Origin: Salipiger sp. CCB-MM3
GTDB taxonomy: Bacteria > Pseudomonadota > Alphaproteobacteria > Rhodobacterales > Rhodobacteraceae
Assembly: GCF_001687105.1 (NCBI RefSeq)
Contig: NZ_CP014598.1
Location: 210,487-274,486, forward strand
Direction: 5' to 3'
DNA: 64,000 nt
Part shown: positions 1 through 9,914 of the stretch, in pieces
Layout of the letters: every line of letters begins with the position of its first letter
Numbering within the stretch: position 1 is the first letter of the stretch
The notes under the pieces: generated by a model
What the model saw: the letters and a program-made list of their open reading frames with translations, nothing else
What the model was told of the DNA's origin: nothing
Database searches by the model: none
Made by a program: the position numbers and the translations under genes

Positions 1-472
1 TATGCGGGATCGAGACGCGGCCATAGCCGCTTTCGCGCCCCCAGATGCCGAGGATGATGCGCCCGGGCACGCCGGTTGCCCTCTCGGTCGCGGCAAGGGC
101 CGAAGCGTGGCGCTTTGCCATCTGCCGCCCGACGCTGGTGGCACCGTCGATAGAGCCGCGGCTGAAGTATTTCGCAGGCTGGCCGAACTCGGCCTGCCGC
201 TGCTGTTTGGGGGTCTGCGGCTGGGTTCCCGGGGGCACCAGATCGGGCAAATCCCAGTTGAGCGCAACCCCCGCAAAGGCCGCCTCAAAGGTGCCGCGCG
301 ACACGCCCTTGCGCGCCGCCTGCGGCCAAACCGTCTGCTCCAGCCAGCCGCGAAACTGCCGCTCCACCGCCGCCCGGTCGAGCGCTGCGGCGGGGGAGGC
401 TGCCAGCAAAAGACAGCACAGGGCGCCCGCCCAGAGGGGCCCGAAGCTTCGGGATTTGACTGTTTTGCGCAT
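1..472 (-). CDS. Lytic murein transglycosylase (MltB/family 103 type), 3' end cut by window edge
   Basis: The protein is expected to cleave peptidoglycan glycan strands in the periplasm. It reads from an ATG at 472 that has GGAG about 7 nt upstream. An N-terminal signal peptide (MRKTVKSRSF, then a hydrophobic stretch ending at AAA-LD) is followed by a region typical of family 103 enzymes. The conserved catalytic block near residue 140 reads IWGRESGYG, with the Glu acting as the general acid in this family. The frame stays open to base 1, so the catalytic C-terminal half lies outside the window. It starts 29 bp after the response-regulator stop, so it may be the last gene of the formate dehydrogenase operon, although its function suggests a housekeeping gene. 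The family call is confident; the operon membership is inferred. Confidence 0.85.
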   Translation of the reverse strand, partial: MRKTVKSRSFGPLWAGALCCLLLAASPAAALDRAAVERQFRGWLEQTVWPQAARKGVSRGTFEAAFAGVALNWDLPDLVPPGTQPQTPKQQRQAEFGQPAKYFSRGSIDGATSVGRQMAKRHASALAATERATGVPGRIILGIWGRESGYGRVSIPH

Positions 473-501
473 GGGTCTGCTCCGCCGGGTTTTCCCCGAG
501 C

Positions 502-1878
<1,377 letters not shown>

Positions 1879-1885
1879 GCGCGGC

Positions 1886-2017
1886 TCAGTGGTCGTCGAG
1901 CCGGGCGTTGGAGGTGGAATAGACCTCAGCCGAAGAGAAGCCGATCTCGTGCAGGCCGAAATAGGCCACGATGCCGATAACGATGATGGCGGCAAAGCCG
2001 GTGAACATGGCTTTCAT
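1886..2017 (-). CDS. 43-aa single-span membrane peptide in formate dehydrogenase operon
   Basis: A small ORF fills the gap between the WD40/cytochrome gene and the response regulator. It starts at ATG 2017, with GGAAAG about 9 nt upstream that overlaps the end of the cytochrome gene. Residues 6-22 (TGFAAIIVIGIVAYFGL) form one membrane segment. A short polar tail ends in ARLDDH. It follows the cytochrome stop by 6 bp and precedes the regulator by 7 bp, spacing that suggests a translated operon member. I do not recognise a named family. Its position next to a c-type cytochrome and a cytochrome b subunit suggests a small accessory subunit of the membrane complex, but that is inference. Confidence 0.6.
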   Translation of the reverse strand: MKAMFTGFAAIIVIGIVAYFGLHEIGFSSAEVYSTSNARLDDH

Positions 2018-2023
2018 AAGTGG

Positions 2024-3325
2024 TCACTTTCCTTTGGTGGGCTGCTCTGTGGTGGCCCGTTTGAGATAGTCTATCAGGTCGGCGCGGTCATCGCTGCCCG
2101 CGATCACCTGCATGGGCATTTTGGAGCCGGGAATGTAGTGATCCGGCCCCTGATCGAACAGCGCGTCGATCGTGGTCTCGTCCCAGATGATGCCCGCGCC
2201 GTTCAGCGTGTCGGAGTAGATGTAGCCCGGCACCGTGCCCGCGGGTCGGCCAAAGACACCGTGCAGCGTCGGCCCTGCCTTGCGCGAGGGGCCGGGGGTT
2301 GTGGCGTGGCAGATCGAACATTTGCGCATGAACTGCCGCTCGCCATTGGGCATGGTCTCGGCATCGCGCAGGAAGCTGCGCGCGCCGGAGATGCCGGGCT
2401 CGAATGCATCAAGCATCTCGACCGGCCACGCATAGGCAACATCGTCGAGCCCGCCAGCGTGGATCACCGTGCCATCGGTCGAGAAGGCCAGCGCCCAGAC
2501 CGGCCCTTGACGGGTGGCGCGGAAGTCGCGGGTGATCTGCCAGCTCTGCGTGTCGACGATCATGATGAAGCCTTCGCCGTCGCCCACCGCCAACTGATGC
2601 GTGGCGGGGTGGTGGGCCATCGACAGGATGGGCCGCCGCTCGAGCGTGAGATCGGCGATCTGCGCGCCGGTCTCGAGGTCCAGCACACGCGTGCCGCCAT
2701 CCACCGCGCCATAGGCGATCCAGTCGGGGCCGAGGGTGATACGGTTGATGCCAAAGCCGTGCTGCACCATCGGCACAGGGGCGCCGCCCTCCTGGGCGTA
2801 GCGTAGCAGCGCGCCGCTCATGGTTCCGGCGTAGAGCGTTCCGTCCGGGCCAAAGGCAAGCGCGTTGACCCCGGCGCCCGGCGCGGGCAGGGCGCTGCCC
2901 TCGCCGCCGGTCAGAGGCCAGAGGCGGATCGTGCCGTCCCAGCTGCCGCTGGCGAGCGTTTGCCCATCGGGCGAGACCGCAAGCGCCGCGACCTTGCCCT
3001 GATGATGGCCCAGCACACGCGGCGTCTCGCCCCAGACCCGCACGGCGAAATCATCGCCGCCCGAGACCAGTGTGCCGCCGGGGCCATAGGTCAGCGCTGT
3101 CACCGCCGCCTCATGCCCTTCGAGCCAGCTCGGAACGCCGTCCTCCCAGAGCCCGACGGAATTGTCGAAACTGCCGGTTGCCAATTGCCCCTCGGGAGAG
3201 ACGGCAATCGCCATGATCGGCCCACCGTGACCCTTTAAGGTGCTGAACTCGGGAACGCTTTCGCCCTGCGCCGCCAGCGGGGCGGCACAGAGCGTCAGCA
3301 CAAAGGCGAAGGCCAGCCGGCCCAT
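2024..3325 (-). CDS. WD40-repeat protein fused to C-terminal c-type cytochrome domain
   Basis: A 433-aa exported protein. Residues 1-19 form a signal peptide (ends AAPLAAQ). Residues 25-310 consist of repeated WD40-like blades, with recurring patterns such as LAVSPDGQTLASGSWDGTIRLW and VSGGDDFAVRVW. A mono-haem cytochrome c domain follows, with CSICH at 336-340 and a probable axial Met in GSKMPMQ near residue 403. GGAG lies 8 nt before the ATG. It sits directly downstream of the cytochrome b subunit fdhC (4-bp gap). It may carry electrons from the periplasmic formate dehydrogenase, or dock it to a partner, using the propeller as a scaffold. The domain reading is strong; the electron-transfer role is inferred. 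Confidence 0.88.
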   Translation of the reverse strand: MGRLAFAFVLTLCAAPLAAQGESVPEFSTLKGHGGPIMAIAVSPEGQLATGSFDNSVGLWEDGVPSWLEGHEAAVTALTYGPGGTLVSGGDDFAVRVWGETPRVLGHHQGKVAALAVSPDGQTLASGSWDGTIRLWPLTGGEGSALPAPGAGVNALAFGPDGTLYAGTMSGALLRYAQEGGAPVPMVQHGFGINRITLGPDWIAYGAVDGGTRVLDLETGAQIADLTLERRPILSMAHHPATHQLAVGDGEGFIMIVDTQSWQITRDFRATRQGPVWALAFSTDGTVIHAGGLDDVAYAWPVEMLDAFEPGISGARSFLRDAETMPNGERQFMRKCSICHATTPGPSRKAGPTLHGVFGRPAGTVPGYIYSDTLNGAGIIWDETTIDALFDQGPDHYIPGSKMPMQVIAGSDDRADLIDYLKRATTEQPTKGK

Positions 3326-3329
3326 GGGC

Positions 3330-4553
3330 TCACTCCGCCGGAGTGGCCGAATTGCCGGCGGCTTTGCGGGCCTCGGCGGCTTCGCGTTCCTTCACCTTGT
3401 CGTACCAGATCGAGTGGTGTTGATGCGCCCAGTTCTCATCGACCTGACCGGAGCCCATGGCGTCATAGGCGCCTTCCATGCCGATCGTGCCGATGTAGAT
3501 GTGGCCGATAATGACCGCCATCAGCAGGAAGGCGACGATGGCGTGCCAAAGCTGCGCGAACTGCATCTCTTCCTGCGGGGCGAGGGCCACCGGGAAGCTC
3601 TCCATGCCGATCCATCCCGGAACGCCCCAGTCGTTGAGGATCGCGAAGGTCTTGTCAAAGAGCGGCAGATCGAAGGGGAAGAGCAGCGACAGGCCCGAGA
3701 CCGACACCGAGGCGCCGAGCAGGATGACGCTCCAGAAGATGATCTTCTGACCGGCGTTGAACTTCTTGGCGGGCGGGTGCTTGTTGCCGATGATGCCACC
3801 GGCCTGCGCGAACCAGGTGATGTCGGTGCGGTCGGGCAGGTTGTGCCAGATCCACATGACGAAAACCATGATCAGCGCCAGCATGAAGGCCCAGCTGACG
3901 TTGTTGTGGATCAGCTTGGAGTAATGCAGCAGCACCGAGTTGAAATCATGCCCCATGAGCGGGATCAGATACTTGCGCCCGAAAAGGGTGAACAGCCCGG
4001 TGAACCCCAGCAGCAGGAACGAGCCCGCCAGCGTCCAATGCGCAAAGCGTTCGATCCACTTGAAACGCTGCACGGTCTTGCCGGTCTTGCCGCCGTCGAT
4101 CTTCACCCGGCCACGCAGCAGGAAGAACACCGCAAGGATGGCGATTGTGCCGAGCAGCAGCCAGCCGCCATAGGTCCGCAGCGGGCCTTCCCGGAAGTCG
4201 AGCCACCACATGCCGCCGTCTTGGATCAGCACCTTGCCGTTGGGATTGAGGGTCGAGGCGCGCACGTCGGCCTCATTGTAGCGCAGGGCGCGCCACAGAT
4301 CGGGGTCCGAGGCGCCGCCGAGCGGACCCATGCCCGGCACGTTGTTGGCGTCGCCGCCGATGTTGTCGCGGCGGAAGCTGTCATCGATCTCGATGCCCGC
4401 TTGCCGGCGCATGATGTCCTCGAGCGTCTGCGCCCCGCCTGTGGCGGAACGGTCGGGCTCGGGTGGCAGCAAAACAGCGTCCTGAGCCGCGGCGCCCAAC
4501 GGGGCGGCGACCATCAGGACCAGTGCGAAAAGGGCCAGCAATTGGCGCAGCAT
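3330..4553 (-). CDS. fdhC: Formate dehydrogenase gamma subunit (cytochrome b556)
   Basis: The membrane anchor and quinone-side cytochrome b of the periplasmic formate dehydrogenase. A signal peptide (MLRQLLALFALVLMVAAPLG) is followed by a periplasmic extension of about 110 residues. Several membrane helices come next, including WLLLGTIAILAVFFLL, HWTLAGSFLLLGFTGLF, FMLALIMVFVMWIWH and IVAFLLMAVIIGHIYIG. Candidate haem ligands are His in RFAHW, in the helix after KLIHN and in LWHAIV. Classical FdnI/FdoI is about 210 aa, so this is the long form with an N-terminal extension. An upstream ATG at 4559 also exists, but GGAG abuts it, whereas it lies 7 nt from the ATG at 4553, so I prefer 4553. It is fifth from the end of the minus-strand operon. 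Confidence 0.9.
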   Translation of the reverse strand: MLRQLLALFALVLMVAAPLGAAAQDAVLLPPEPDRSATGGAQTLEDIMRRQAGIEIDDSFRRDNIGGDANNVPGMGPLGGASDPDLWRALRYNEADVRASTLNPNGKVLIQDGGMWWLDFREGPLRTYGGWLLLGTIAILAVFFLLRGRVKIDGGKTGKTVQRFKWIERFAHWTLAGSFLLLGFTGLFTLFGRKYLIPLMGHDFNSVLLHYSKLIHNNVSWAFMLALIMVFVMWIWHNLPDRTDITWFAQAGGIIGNKHPPAKKFNAGQKIIFWSVILLGASVSVSGLSLLFPFDLPLFDKTFAILNDWGVPGWIGMESFPVALAPQEEMQFAQLWHAIVAFLLMAVIIGHIYIGTIGMEGAYDAMGSGQVDENWAHQHHSIWYDKVKEREAAEARKAAGNSATPAE

Positions 4554-4632
4554 GGTCATCTCCCGGATGTAGGTTCACGCCAGAACCGCGCGGAACGGCG
4601 GCCATCGCCGCCCCGCGCGGGACTTGAAGTGG

Positions 4633-4654
4633 CGGCAGGCCCGCGGGCCTGCCG
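4633..4654. other. 22-bp perfect palindrome between fdhB and fdhC
   Basis: The intergenic space of about 108 bp between the fdhB stop and the fdhC start contains a perfect self-complementary sequence: an 11-nt arm CGGCAGGCCCG followed immediately by its reverse complement. A second GC hairpin (GGCGGC-cat-c-GCCGCC) lies beside it. There is no T-run on either side, so it is more likely an mRNA processing or stability element that sets relative subunit amounts than a terminator. Confidence 0.5.
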
Positions 4655-4661
4655 GGATGGC

Positions 4662-5255
4662 TCAGTTGGCCTTTTCGTCGTAGGCGGTGCCCCAGCCCCA
4701 GGCGCCCGAGCCGAAGCCACGGGCCACCACGCGCTCGCGGTAGATCGACGACACTTCGTCGCCGTCACCGGCCAGCAGGGCCTTGGTCGAGCACATCTCG
4801 GCGCAGATGGGCAGTTTGCCCTCGGCGATCCGGTTGCGCCCGTACTTCTGGAACTCGGCTGCGGAATTGTTCTCTTCCGGGCCGCCGTTGCAGAAGGTGC
4901 ACTTGTCCATCTTGCCGCGCGACCCGAAGTTGCCCGCCTGCGGGTACTGCGGCGCGCCGAAGGGGCACGCGTAGAAGCAGTAGCCGCAGCCGATGCACAG
5001 GTCCTTGGAGTGCAGCACCACACCTTCTTCGGTCTGGTAGAAGCAGTCCACCGGGCAGACGGCCATACAGGGCGCGTCCGAGCAGTGCATACAGGCGACC
5101 GAGATCGAGCGTTCGCCCGGCTGGCCGTCCTGAATGGTCACCACCCGTCGGCGGTTGATGCCCCACGGCACCTCGTGTTCGTTCTTACACGCGGTGACGC
5201 AGGCGTTACACTCGATGCAGCGTTCGGCATCGCAGAGGAATTTAGCTCGTGCCAT
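4662..5255 (-). CDS. fdhB: Formate dehydrogenase beta subunit, four-cluster ferredoxin
   Basis: A 197-aa electron-transfer subunit linking the molybdo/tungsto catalytic subunit to the cytochrome b. It carries the repeated Cys pattern of the FdnH/FDH3B family. The motifs are CIECNACVTACKNEHEVPW near residue 15, CMHCSDAPCMAVCPVDCF near 55-73, and CIGCGYCFYACPFGAP near 87-102. Further Cys residues lie in KCTFCNGG and in ICAEMCSTKALLAGD. Unlike E. coli FdnH it has no C-terminal membrane helix. It follows fdhA by 12 bp and is separated from fdhC by a GC-rich palindrome. Confidence 0.95.
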   Translation of the reverse strand: MARAKFLCDAERCIECNACVTACKNEHEVPWGINRRRVVTIQDGQPGERSISVACMHCSDAPCMAVCPVDCFYQTEEGVVLHSKDLCIGCGYCFYACPFGAPQYPQAGNFGSRGKMDKCTFCNGGPEENNSAAEFQKYGRNRIAEGKLPICAEMCSTKALLAGDGDEVSSIYRERVVARGFGSGAWGWGTAYDEKAN

Positions 5256-5267
5256 GTATCGCTCTCC

Positions 5268-8246
5268 TTACGCCGGCATGATCTTGCAGAGAGTGGCTTT
5301 GGTCTCCTGCATCTGTGTGACGGAGTCATAGCCATAGGTCTGCGCGGTGTTGGTCGACTCGCCCAGCACGATCGGGTCCGCCCCGTCGGGATACTTCGAG
5401 CGCAGGTCTTCACCCTCGAAATAGCCGCCGAAGTGGAAGGGCATGAAGGCAACGCCTTCGCCCACCCGCGGGGTGACCATGGCCATCACTTTGACCTTGC
5501 CGCCCTCCGGGCCTTCGACCCAGACGTCCGCCCCGTCACGCACACCAAGGTTGTTGGCGTCGCGCGGGTTGATCTCGACGAACATGTTCTGCTGAAGCTC
5601 GGCGAGCCACGGGTTGGACCGGGTCTCGTCGCCGCCACCCTCGTATTCGACCAGACGGCCGGAGGTGAGGATGATCGGATAGTCCTTCGAGAAGTCGTTC
5701 TTCTGGATCGAGGCGTACATGGTCGGCACCCGCCAGAAAGTCTTGTCGTCGTAGGTCGGGTAGTCTTCCACCAGATCGCGCCGGTTGGTGTAGAGCGGCT
5801 CGCGGTGCACCGGGACCGGATCCGGGAAGGTCCAGACCACGCAGCGTGCCTTGGCGTTGCCGTAGGGCGCGCAGCCATGTTTGATCGCCACGCGCTGGAT
5901 GCCGCCCGAAAGGTCGGTCTTCCAGTTCACGCCGCCGATCTTCTCGGCTGCGTCCGACGGGTAGGGCCCGGTCTGCGATTGCTCGCCAAGGTCCGTGTCC
6001 GTCTCGGGGCGCTCGTCGATGTAGCCTGCGACGAATTCGATCATCTTCCGCTCGTAGGGCGTCAGATCGCTGTCCCAGCCGAGATCGATCAGCATCTGCA
6101 TGGTGAACTCGGGATAGCCATCCTCGATCTCGGAACCGACAGTGTAAGAGCCCTCGGCAAGAAGGTTCTCGCCGTTGCGCTCCACGCCGTAGCGGGCACG
6201 GAAGGGCAGACCGCCCTCGGCCACCGGCATCGAGATGTCGTAGAGGTTGGCAGAGCCCGGGTGGTTCATCTCTGGCGTGCCCCAGCACGGCCACGGCATG
6301 CCGTAATAGTCGCCGTCAGCCGGACCACCCAGCGCGCGCAGCGTGGTGCGGTCGAAGGTGTGCTGGTTGGCCATGTGCATCTTGAGACGTTCCGGCGACT
6401 GGCCGGTATAGCCCACGGTCCACATACCCTTGTTGAACTCGCGCGTCAGATCCTCGATCAGCGGCTCTTCACCGTTCACTTGGATGTTGCGGAACATGCG
6501 GTCCGCAAAGCCGAACTTGCTGGCGAATTTGTGCAGGATGATGTGATCCGGAAGGCTCTCGAAGAGCGGATCCACAACCTTGTCACGCCACTGGATCGAG
6601 CGGTTCGACGCGGTGACCGAGCCGTAGGTCTCGAACTGCGTCGCGGCCGGCAGCAGATAGGTGTTGTCGGTCCGGTCGTGCAGGATCGCCGAGACGGTGG
6701 GATAGGGGTCCACCACGACCAGCAGGTCGAGCTTCTCCATCGCCGTCTTCATTTCCTTGAGGCGGGTCTGCGAGTTCGGAGCGTGGCCCCAGAACACCAT
6801 GGCGCGGGTGTTGTCGGGCTGTTCGAGGTTTTCCTTCGCCTCGAGCACACCGTCGATCCAGCGGCTGACGGGGATGCCGGTCAGGTTCATCATGGCCTTA
6901 TCCTTGCCGTCCTTGCCCTGCATGGTGGCAAAGCGGCCTTTCAGCCAGTCCAGATCCTCTTCCCAGACGCGCGCCCAGTGTGCCCAACTGCCCGCGGTCA
7001 GGCCGTAGTAGCCCGGCAGCGTGTCGGCCAGAACGCCAAGGTCGGTTGCGCCCTGCACGTTGTCGTGGCCGCGGAAGATGTTGGTGCCGCCGCCGGCGGT
7101 GCCCATGTTCCCGAGCGCCAGCTGCAGGATGCAGTAGGCACGGGTGTTGTTGTTGCCGTTGGTGTGCTGCGTGCCACCCATGCACCAGATCACGGTGCCC
7201 GGACGGTTGTTGGCCAGCGTCCGCGCCACGCGCTCGAGCTGGCTGCCCGGCACGCCGGTCACACGCTCGACCTCGTCGGGCGTCCAATTGGCGACCTCGG
7301 TGCGGATCTCATCCATGCCCCAGACGCGGCTGCGGATGAAGTCTTTGTCTTCCCAGCCGTTCTCGAAGATGTGCCACAGCAGGCCCCAGACCAGCGCCAC
7401 GTCCGACCCCGGACGGAAGCGGACGTATTCGTCCGCATGGGCGGCGGTGCGGGTGAAGCGCGGGTCGCAGACGATCAGCGGCGCGTTGTTCTGCTCTTTC
7501 GCCTTCAGCACGTGCTGCAGCGAAACCGGGTGCGCCTCGGCGGGGTTGCCGCCGATGATGAAGATCGCACGCGACTTGTGGATGTCGTTGTACGAGTTGG
7601 TCATGGCGCCGTAGCCCCATGTGTTCGCAACGCCGGCAACCGTCGTCGAGTGGCAGATACGTGCCTGGTGATCGACGTTGTTGGTGCCCCAATAGGCGGC
7701 GAACTTGCGGAACAGATAGGCCTGTTCGTTGCTGTGCTTGGCCGAGCCGAGCCAGTAGACCGAGTCAGGACCCGAGCTGTCGCGGATGTCCATCATCTGG
7801 TCGCCGATCTCGTTGATCGCCTGCTCCCACGAGATGCGCTGCCATTCGCCGCCCACCTTCTTCATCGGGTACTTCAGGCGCCGCTCGCCGTGCGCGTGCT
7901 CGCGCACCGAGGCGCCTTTGGCGCAATGCGAGCCGAGGTTGAAGGGGCTGTCCCAGCCGGGCTCTTGCCCGATCCAGACGCCGCCCTGCACCTCTGCCAT
8001 CACCGTACAGCCGACCGAGCAGTGGGTGCAGACCGATTTGACGGTCTTCACGTCGCCCGCGGCCGCCGTGGCGGCGGTGGCTTGGGTCACGGTGCCGCCG
8101 GTCGCGGCAACCGCCGCCAGACCGCCGATGGCCAGACCCGAGCCGCGCAGGAAGGCGCGGCGATCAACCGAGGCATTGGCCGCCTCGGAAAGGATACTTG
8201 TCCGCTGGGGGCGTCGCGCAACCCCGTTGGTCTTTTTCCTCAACAT
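5268..8246 (-). CDS. fdhA: Formate dehydrogenase catalytic alpha subunit (Cys form, Tat-exported)
   Basis: A 992-aa molybdopterin oxidoreductase that oxidises formate to CO2. A twin-arginine signal near residues 28-60 contains VDRRAFLRGSG followed by an Ala/Gly-rich hydrophobic run, so the enzyme is exported folded to the periplasm. One [4Fe-4S] site is formed by C73, C76, C80 and C108 (CTHCSVGC and SHCAKGA). The metal ligand is C198 in DHQARICHSTTVAGVA, so this is a cysteine rather than a selenocysteine enzyme. The C-terminal molybdopterin-dinucleotide domain includes PIILTSGRLVEYEGGG. AGGGGAGAG precedes the ATG. Molybdenum or tungsten use cannot be told from sequence by eye. Upstream neighbours are the Tat peptide gene and the TorD chaperone. 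Confidence 0.96.
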   Translation of the reverse strand: MLRKKTNGVARRPQRTSILSEAANASVDRRAFLRGSGLAIGGLAAVAATGGTVTQATAATAAAGDVKTVKSVCTHCSVGCTVMAEVQGGVWIGQEPGWDSPFNLGSHCAKGASVREHAHGERRLKYPMKKVGGEWQRISWEQAINEIGDQMMDIRDSSGPDSVYWLGSAKHSNEQAYLFRKFAAYWGTNNVDHQARICHSTTVAGVANTWGYGAMTNSYNDIHKSRAIFIIGGNPAEAHPVSLQHVLKAKEQNNAPLIVCDPRFTRTAAHADEYVRFRPGSDVALVWGLLWHIFENGWEDKDFIRSRVWGMDEIRTEVANWTPDEVERVTGVPGSQLERVARTLANNRPGTVIWCMGGTQHTNGNNNTRAYCILQLALGNMGTAGGGTNIFRGHDNVQGATDLGVLADTLPGYYGLTAGSWAHWARVWEEDLDWLKGRFATMQGKDGKDKAMMNLTGIPVSRWIDGVLEAKENLEQPDNTRAMVFWGHAPNSQTRLKEMKTAMEKLDLLVVVDPYPTVSAILHDRTDNTYLLPAATQFETYGSVTASNRSIQWRDKVVDPLFESLPDHIILHKFASKFGFADRMFRNIQVNGEEPLIEDLTREFNKGMWTVGYTGQSPERLKMHMANQHTFDRTTLRALGGPADGDYYGMPWPCWGTPEMNHPGSANLYDISMPVAEGGLPFRARYGVERNGENLLAEGSYTVGSEIEDGYPEFTMQMLIDLGWDSDLTPYERKMIEFVAGYIDERPETDTDLGEQSQTGPYPSDAAEKIGGVNWKTDLSGGIQRVAIKHGCAPYGNAKARCVVWTFPDPVPVHREPLYTNRRDLVEDYPTYDDKTFWRVPTMYASIQKNDFSKDYPIILTSGRLVEYEGGGDETRSNPWLAELQQNMFVEINPRDANNLGVRDGADVWVEGPEGGKVKVMAMVTPRVGEGVAFMPFHFGGYFEGEDLRSKYPDGADPIVLGESTNTAQTYGYDSVTQMQETKATLCKIMPA

Positions 8247-8368
8247 GTTTCTCTCTCCCCTTGCGTGCTCGGCCCCCCATGGTGCCTCGCTTGCTTGGTT
8301 ATGCTCAGAGCCTTGGACAGTCGGGCGTCACGCAACCAGTCGTCCTTGGCGGGGAAAGCCTCGTCCGG

Positions 8369-8563
8369 TCAGAACCGGGCGGCGGCGTAATAGGCGCGGG
8401 TGTGCGCGGTATCCTGCAGCTTGTTCGACTGCAGATCGGGCTCGGCGGCCTCGGCCTCGGTCCCGTTGGTGGTGGCCACGGCGACGGCCGCAAGCGGCGC
8501 GGCGGTCGAAGCCAGCTTCAGGAAATCGCGGCGGCTGCTCGCCTGCTCGTCTTTCCTCTTCAT
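8369..8563 (-). CDS. Formate dehydrogenase region Tat-signal small protein (FdhX-like)
   Basis: A 64-aa protein that is mostly a twin-arginine signal: SSRRDFLKLASTAAPLAAVAVA, followed by a short tail ending AHTRAYYAAARF. This matches the small Tat target found beside formate dehydrogenase catalytic genes in many proteobacteria. I chose the ATG at 8563 because GGAGG lies just upstream, and the 18 extra codons of the longer frame add only a charged stretch. It lies between the TorD chaperone gene and fdhA. Its role is unknown; proposals for the family include helping export of the catalytic subunit. Confidence 0.85.
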   Translation of the reverse strand: MKRKDEQASSRRDFLKLASTAAPLAAVAVATTNGTEAEAAEPDLQSNKLQDTAHTRAYYAAARF

Positions 8564-8613
8564 TGAGAGACCTCCTCTCTCTGGGTTGCGGCGGTTGCCC
8601 GCCCCTATGCGGA

Positions 8614-9240
8614 TCACTCCGCGCTCATCCGGAAGGCTTCTGCCTCAAGCTCCATGAACGCCCGGCCAAGACGGCCAACAGGGGCGTAGAAAACGGAGTT
8701 CTTGGCACCTTCGAGATCCGAAAAGAAATGCCCGGCCCAGGGGCCGATGTGCTTGTTGAAAAAGCTCTTCTGCTGGCCCAGCGTCGCCGGCGTGCCGAAG
8801 CGACCGACGATCATCGCGCCCATCATTTCCATCAGGCTTGCGATATTGTCCTCGGGCTCAAAGACATTCTCGGCGCGCGCGAGGCCGCGTGCGGTCATGT
8901 CCTGCCGCAGCAGCGCCAGCGGCTTCTCGTTCAGAAAGCCCGTCAGATAGTAGGACGCATAGGGCAGCAATTCGCCGCGCCCGAGCCCGATGAAGAGGCG
9001 GTTGTACTCGCTCTCCACCGCTTTCGGTTTCGACAGGCGCGCGACCTTGGCCAGCGTGGTCACCGCCTCGCCGATCGGGCTCTCGTCTCCGGTCAGCCCG
9101 GCGGTCTGGTCGATCAACCCCTGATCGGCAGGCCGCGCAAGGATCAGGCCAAGGAAGTTGTAAAGATCGGCGCGAAGACGGTCTTCTTCGGCGATGCGGA
9201 TGTCGGGGGCAGCGGTCATTTTAGGGGTGTCCGTCATCAT
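8614..9240 (-). CDS. TorD/DmsD-family cytoplasmic chaperone for formate dehydrogenase
   Basis: A 208-aa all-helical chaperone of the TorD type. It is expected to bind the Tat signal of FdhA and hold it for cofactor insertion before export. Recognisable family features are ADLYNFLGLILARP near residue 25, VESEYNRLFIGLGRGELLPYASYYLTG in the middle (the E-Y-x-x-L-F and P-Y-x-S-x-Y signature), and ENIASLMEMMG-like helices with FFNKHIGPWAGHFF towards the C-terminus. The start overlaps the DUF3306 stop by one base (TGATG), indicating translational coupling. Its placement immediately before the two Tat-signal genes supports a dedicated role. Confidence 0.92.
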   Translation of the reverse strand: MMTDTPKMTAAPDIRIAEEDRLRADLYNFLGLILARPADQGLIDQTAGLTGDESPIGEAVTTLAKVARLSKPKAVESEYNRLFIGLGRGELLPYASYYLTGFLNEKPLALLRQDMTARGLARAENVFEPEDNIASLMEMMGAMIVGRFGTPATLGQQKSFFNKHIGPWAGHFFSDLEGAKNSVFYAPVGRLGRAFMELEAEAFRMSAE

Positions 9241-9914
9241 CAGGCCTCGAAGGAAAAGCGCATGCGCCGCGCGTTGGCGGGCAGGGGGCTTTCCTCGGGC
9301 TCGGGGTCAATCTGGGCGGTCTGCACCGCCTGCGGCTCGGCGGGCTGTAGCGGCGGGATCACCGGTTGCGCCTCTACCGTCGGTCCGAGCGTTTCGGGCG
9401 CGCGGATCGAGGCGGTTCCGGCATCGGTGGGGCCCTCATCAGTCAGGCCCGCATCAGCCAAACCTGCGTCGGCCACAGACTGCGGGTCTTCCGCGGCCTC
9501 GGCAGGAGCGGCCTCATCGTCGTCCTTCTGGCCAACGTATTCGAGGTGCGCCAGCAGCCCCTTGCCCACCTGATAGGTGGTCTTGAAGTCGGCAGCGGGC
9601 GTCACGGCGGTGAAGTCGCCATCGTAGTCGTTCAGCCCGTCGAGGCAGGCCAGCACCGGGTTCGAGCGCCACAGCGTGCGCAGCGCGCGGTTCTTCAGGC
9701 GCTTGGGCAGCTGCGATTGCAGGAACTTGCGCACCATCTCGCCATCGGTGATCTCTTCGGGCAGCGGCAGGCCGGCCTCGGCCAAGAGCTCCTCGTCGCT
9801 GCGCTCGGCAAGCTGTGCCTCGGTTTCCGCGCGGCGGGCATCATCCTGCGCCTTTTCCTCGGCGCGGGTCTCGGCCTCGACGGCGGCCTTGCGGCGGGAC
9901 CAGAAATCTTTCAC
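9240..9914 (-). CDS. DUF3306 domain protein
   Basis: A 224-aa protein beginning MKDFWSRRKAAVEAE. A highly charged helical segment is followed by the DUF3306 core around residues 40-120: GEMVRKFLQSQLPKRLKNRA, then ALRTLWRSNPVLACLDGLNDY. The last 90 residues are Ala/Pro/Glu-rich and low complexity, probably disordered. It overlaps the DUF3305 stop by 4 bp and the TorD start by 1 bp. The family is known from formate dehydrogenase loci but has no established function. It has no signal peptide or membrane segment, so it is presumably a cytoplasmic maturation factor. Confidence 0.9.
   Translation of the reverse strand: MKDFWSRRKAAVEAETRAEEKAQDDARRAETEAQLAERSDEELLAEAGLPLPEEITDGEMVRKFLQSQLPKRLKNRALRTLWRSNPVLACLDGLNDYDGDFTAVTPAADFKTTYQVGKGLLAHLEYVGQKDDDEAAPAEAAEDPQSVADAGLADAGLTDEGPTDAGTASIRAPETLGPTVEAQPVIPPLQPAEPQAVQTAQIDPEPEESPLPANARRMRFSFEA

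Noticed and set aside
3240..8390. 1716-codon open frame on the plus strand
   Set aside because: It is antisense to fdhC, fdhB and fdhA, which have clear family motifs. Long antisense frames are common in GC-rich genes because stops are rare in the mirrored frame. The translation is rich in His, Arg, Val and Gly and resembles no family.
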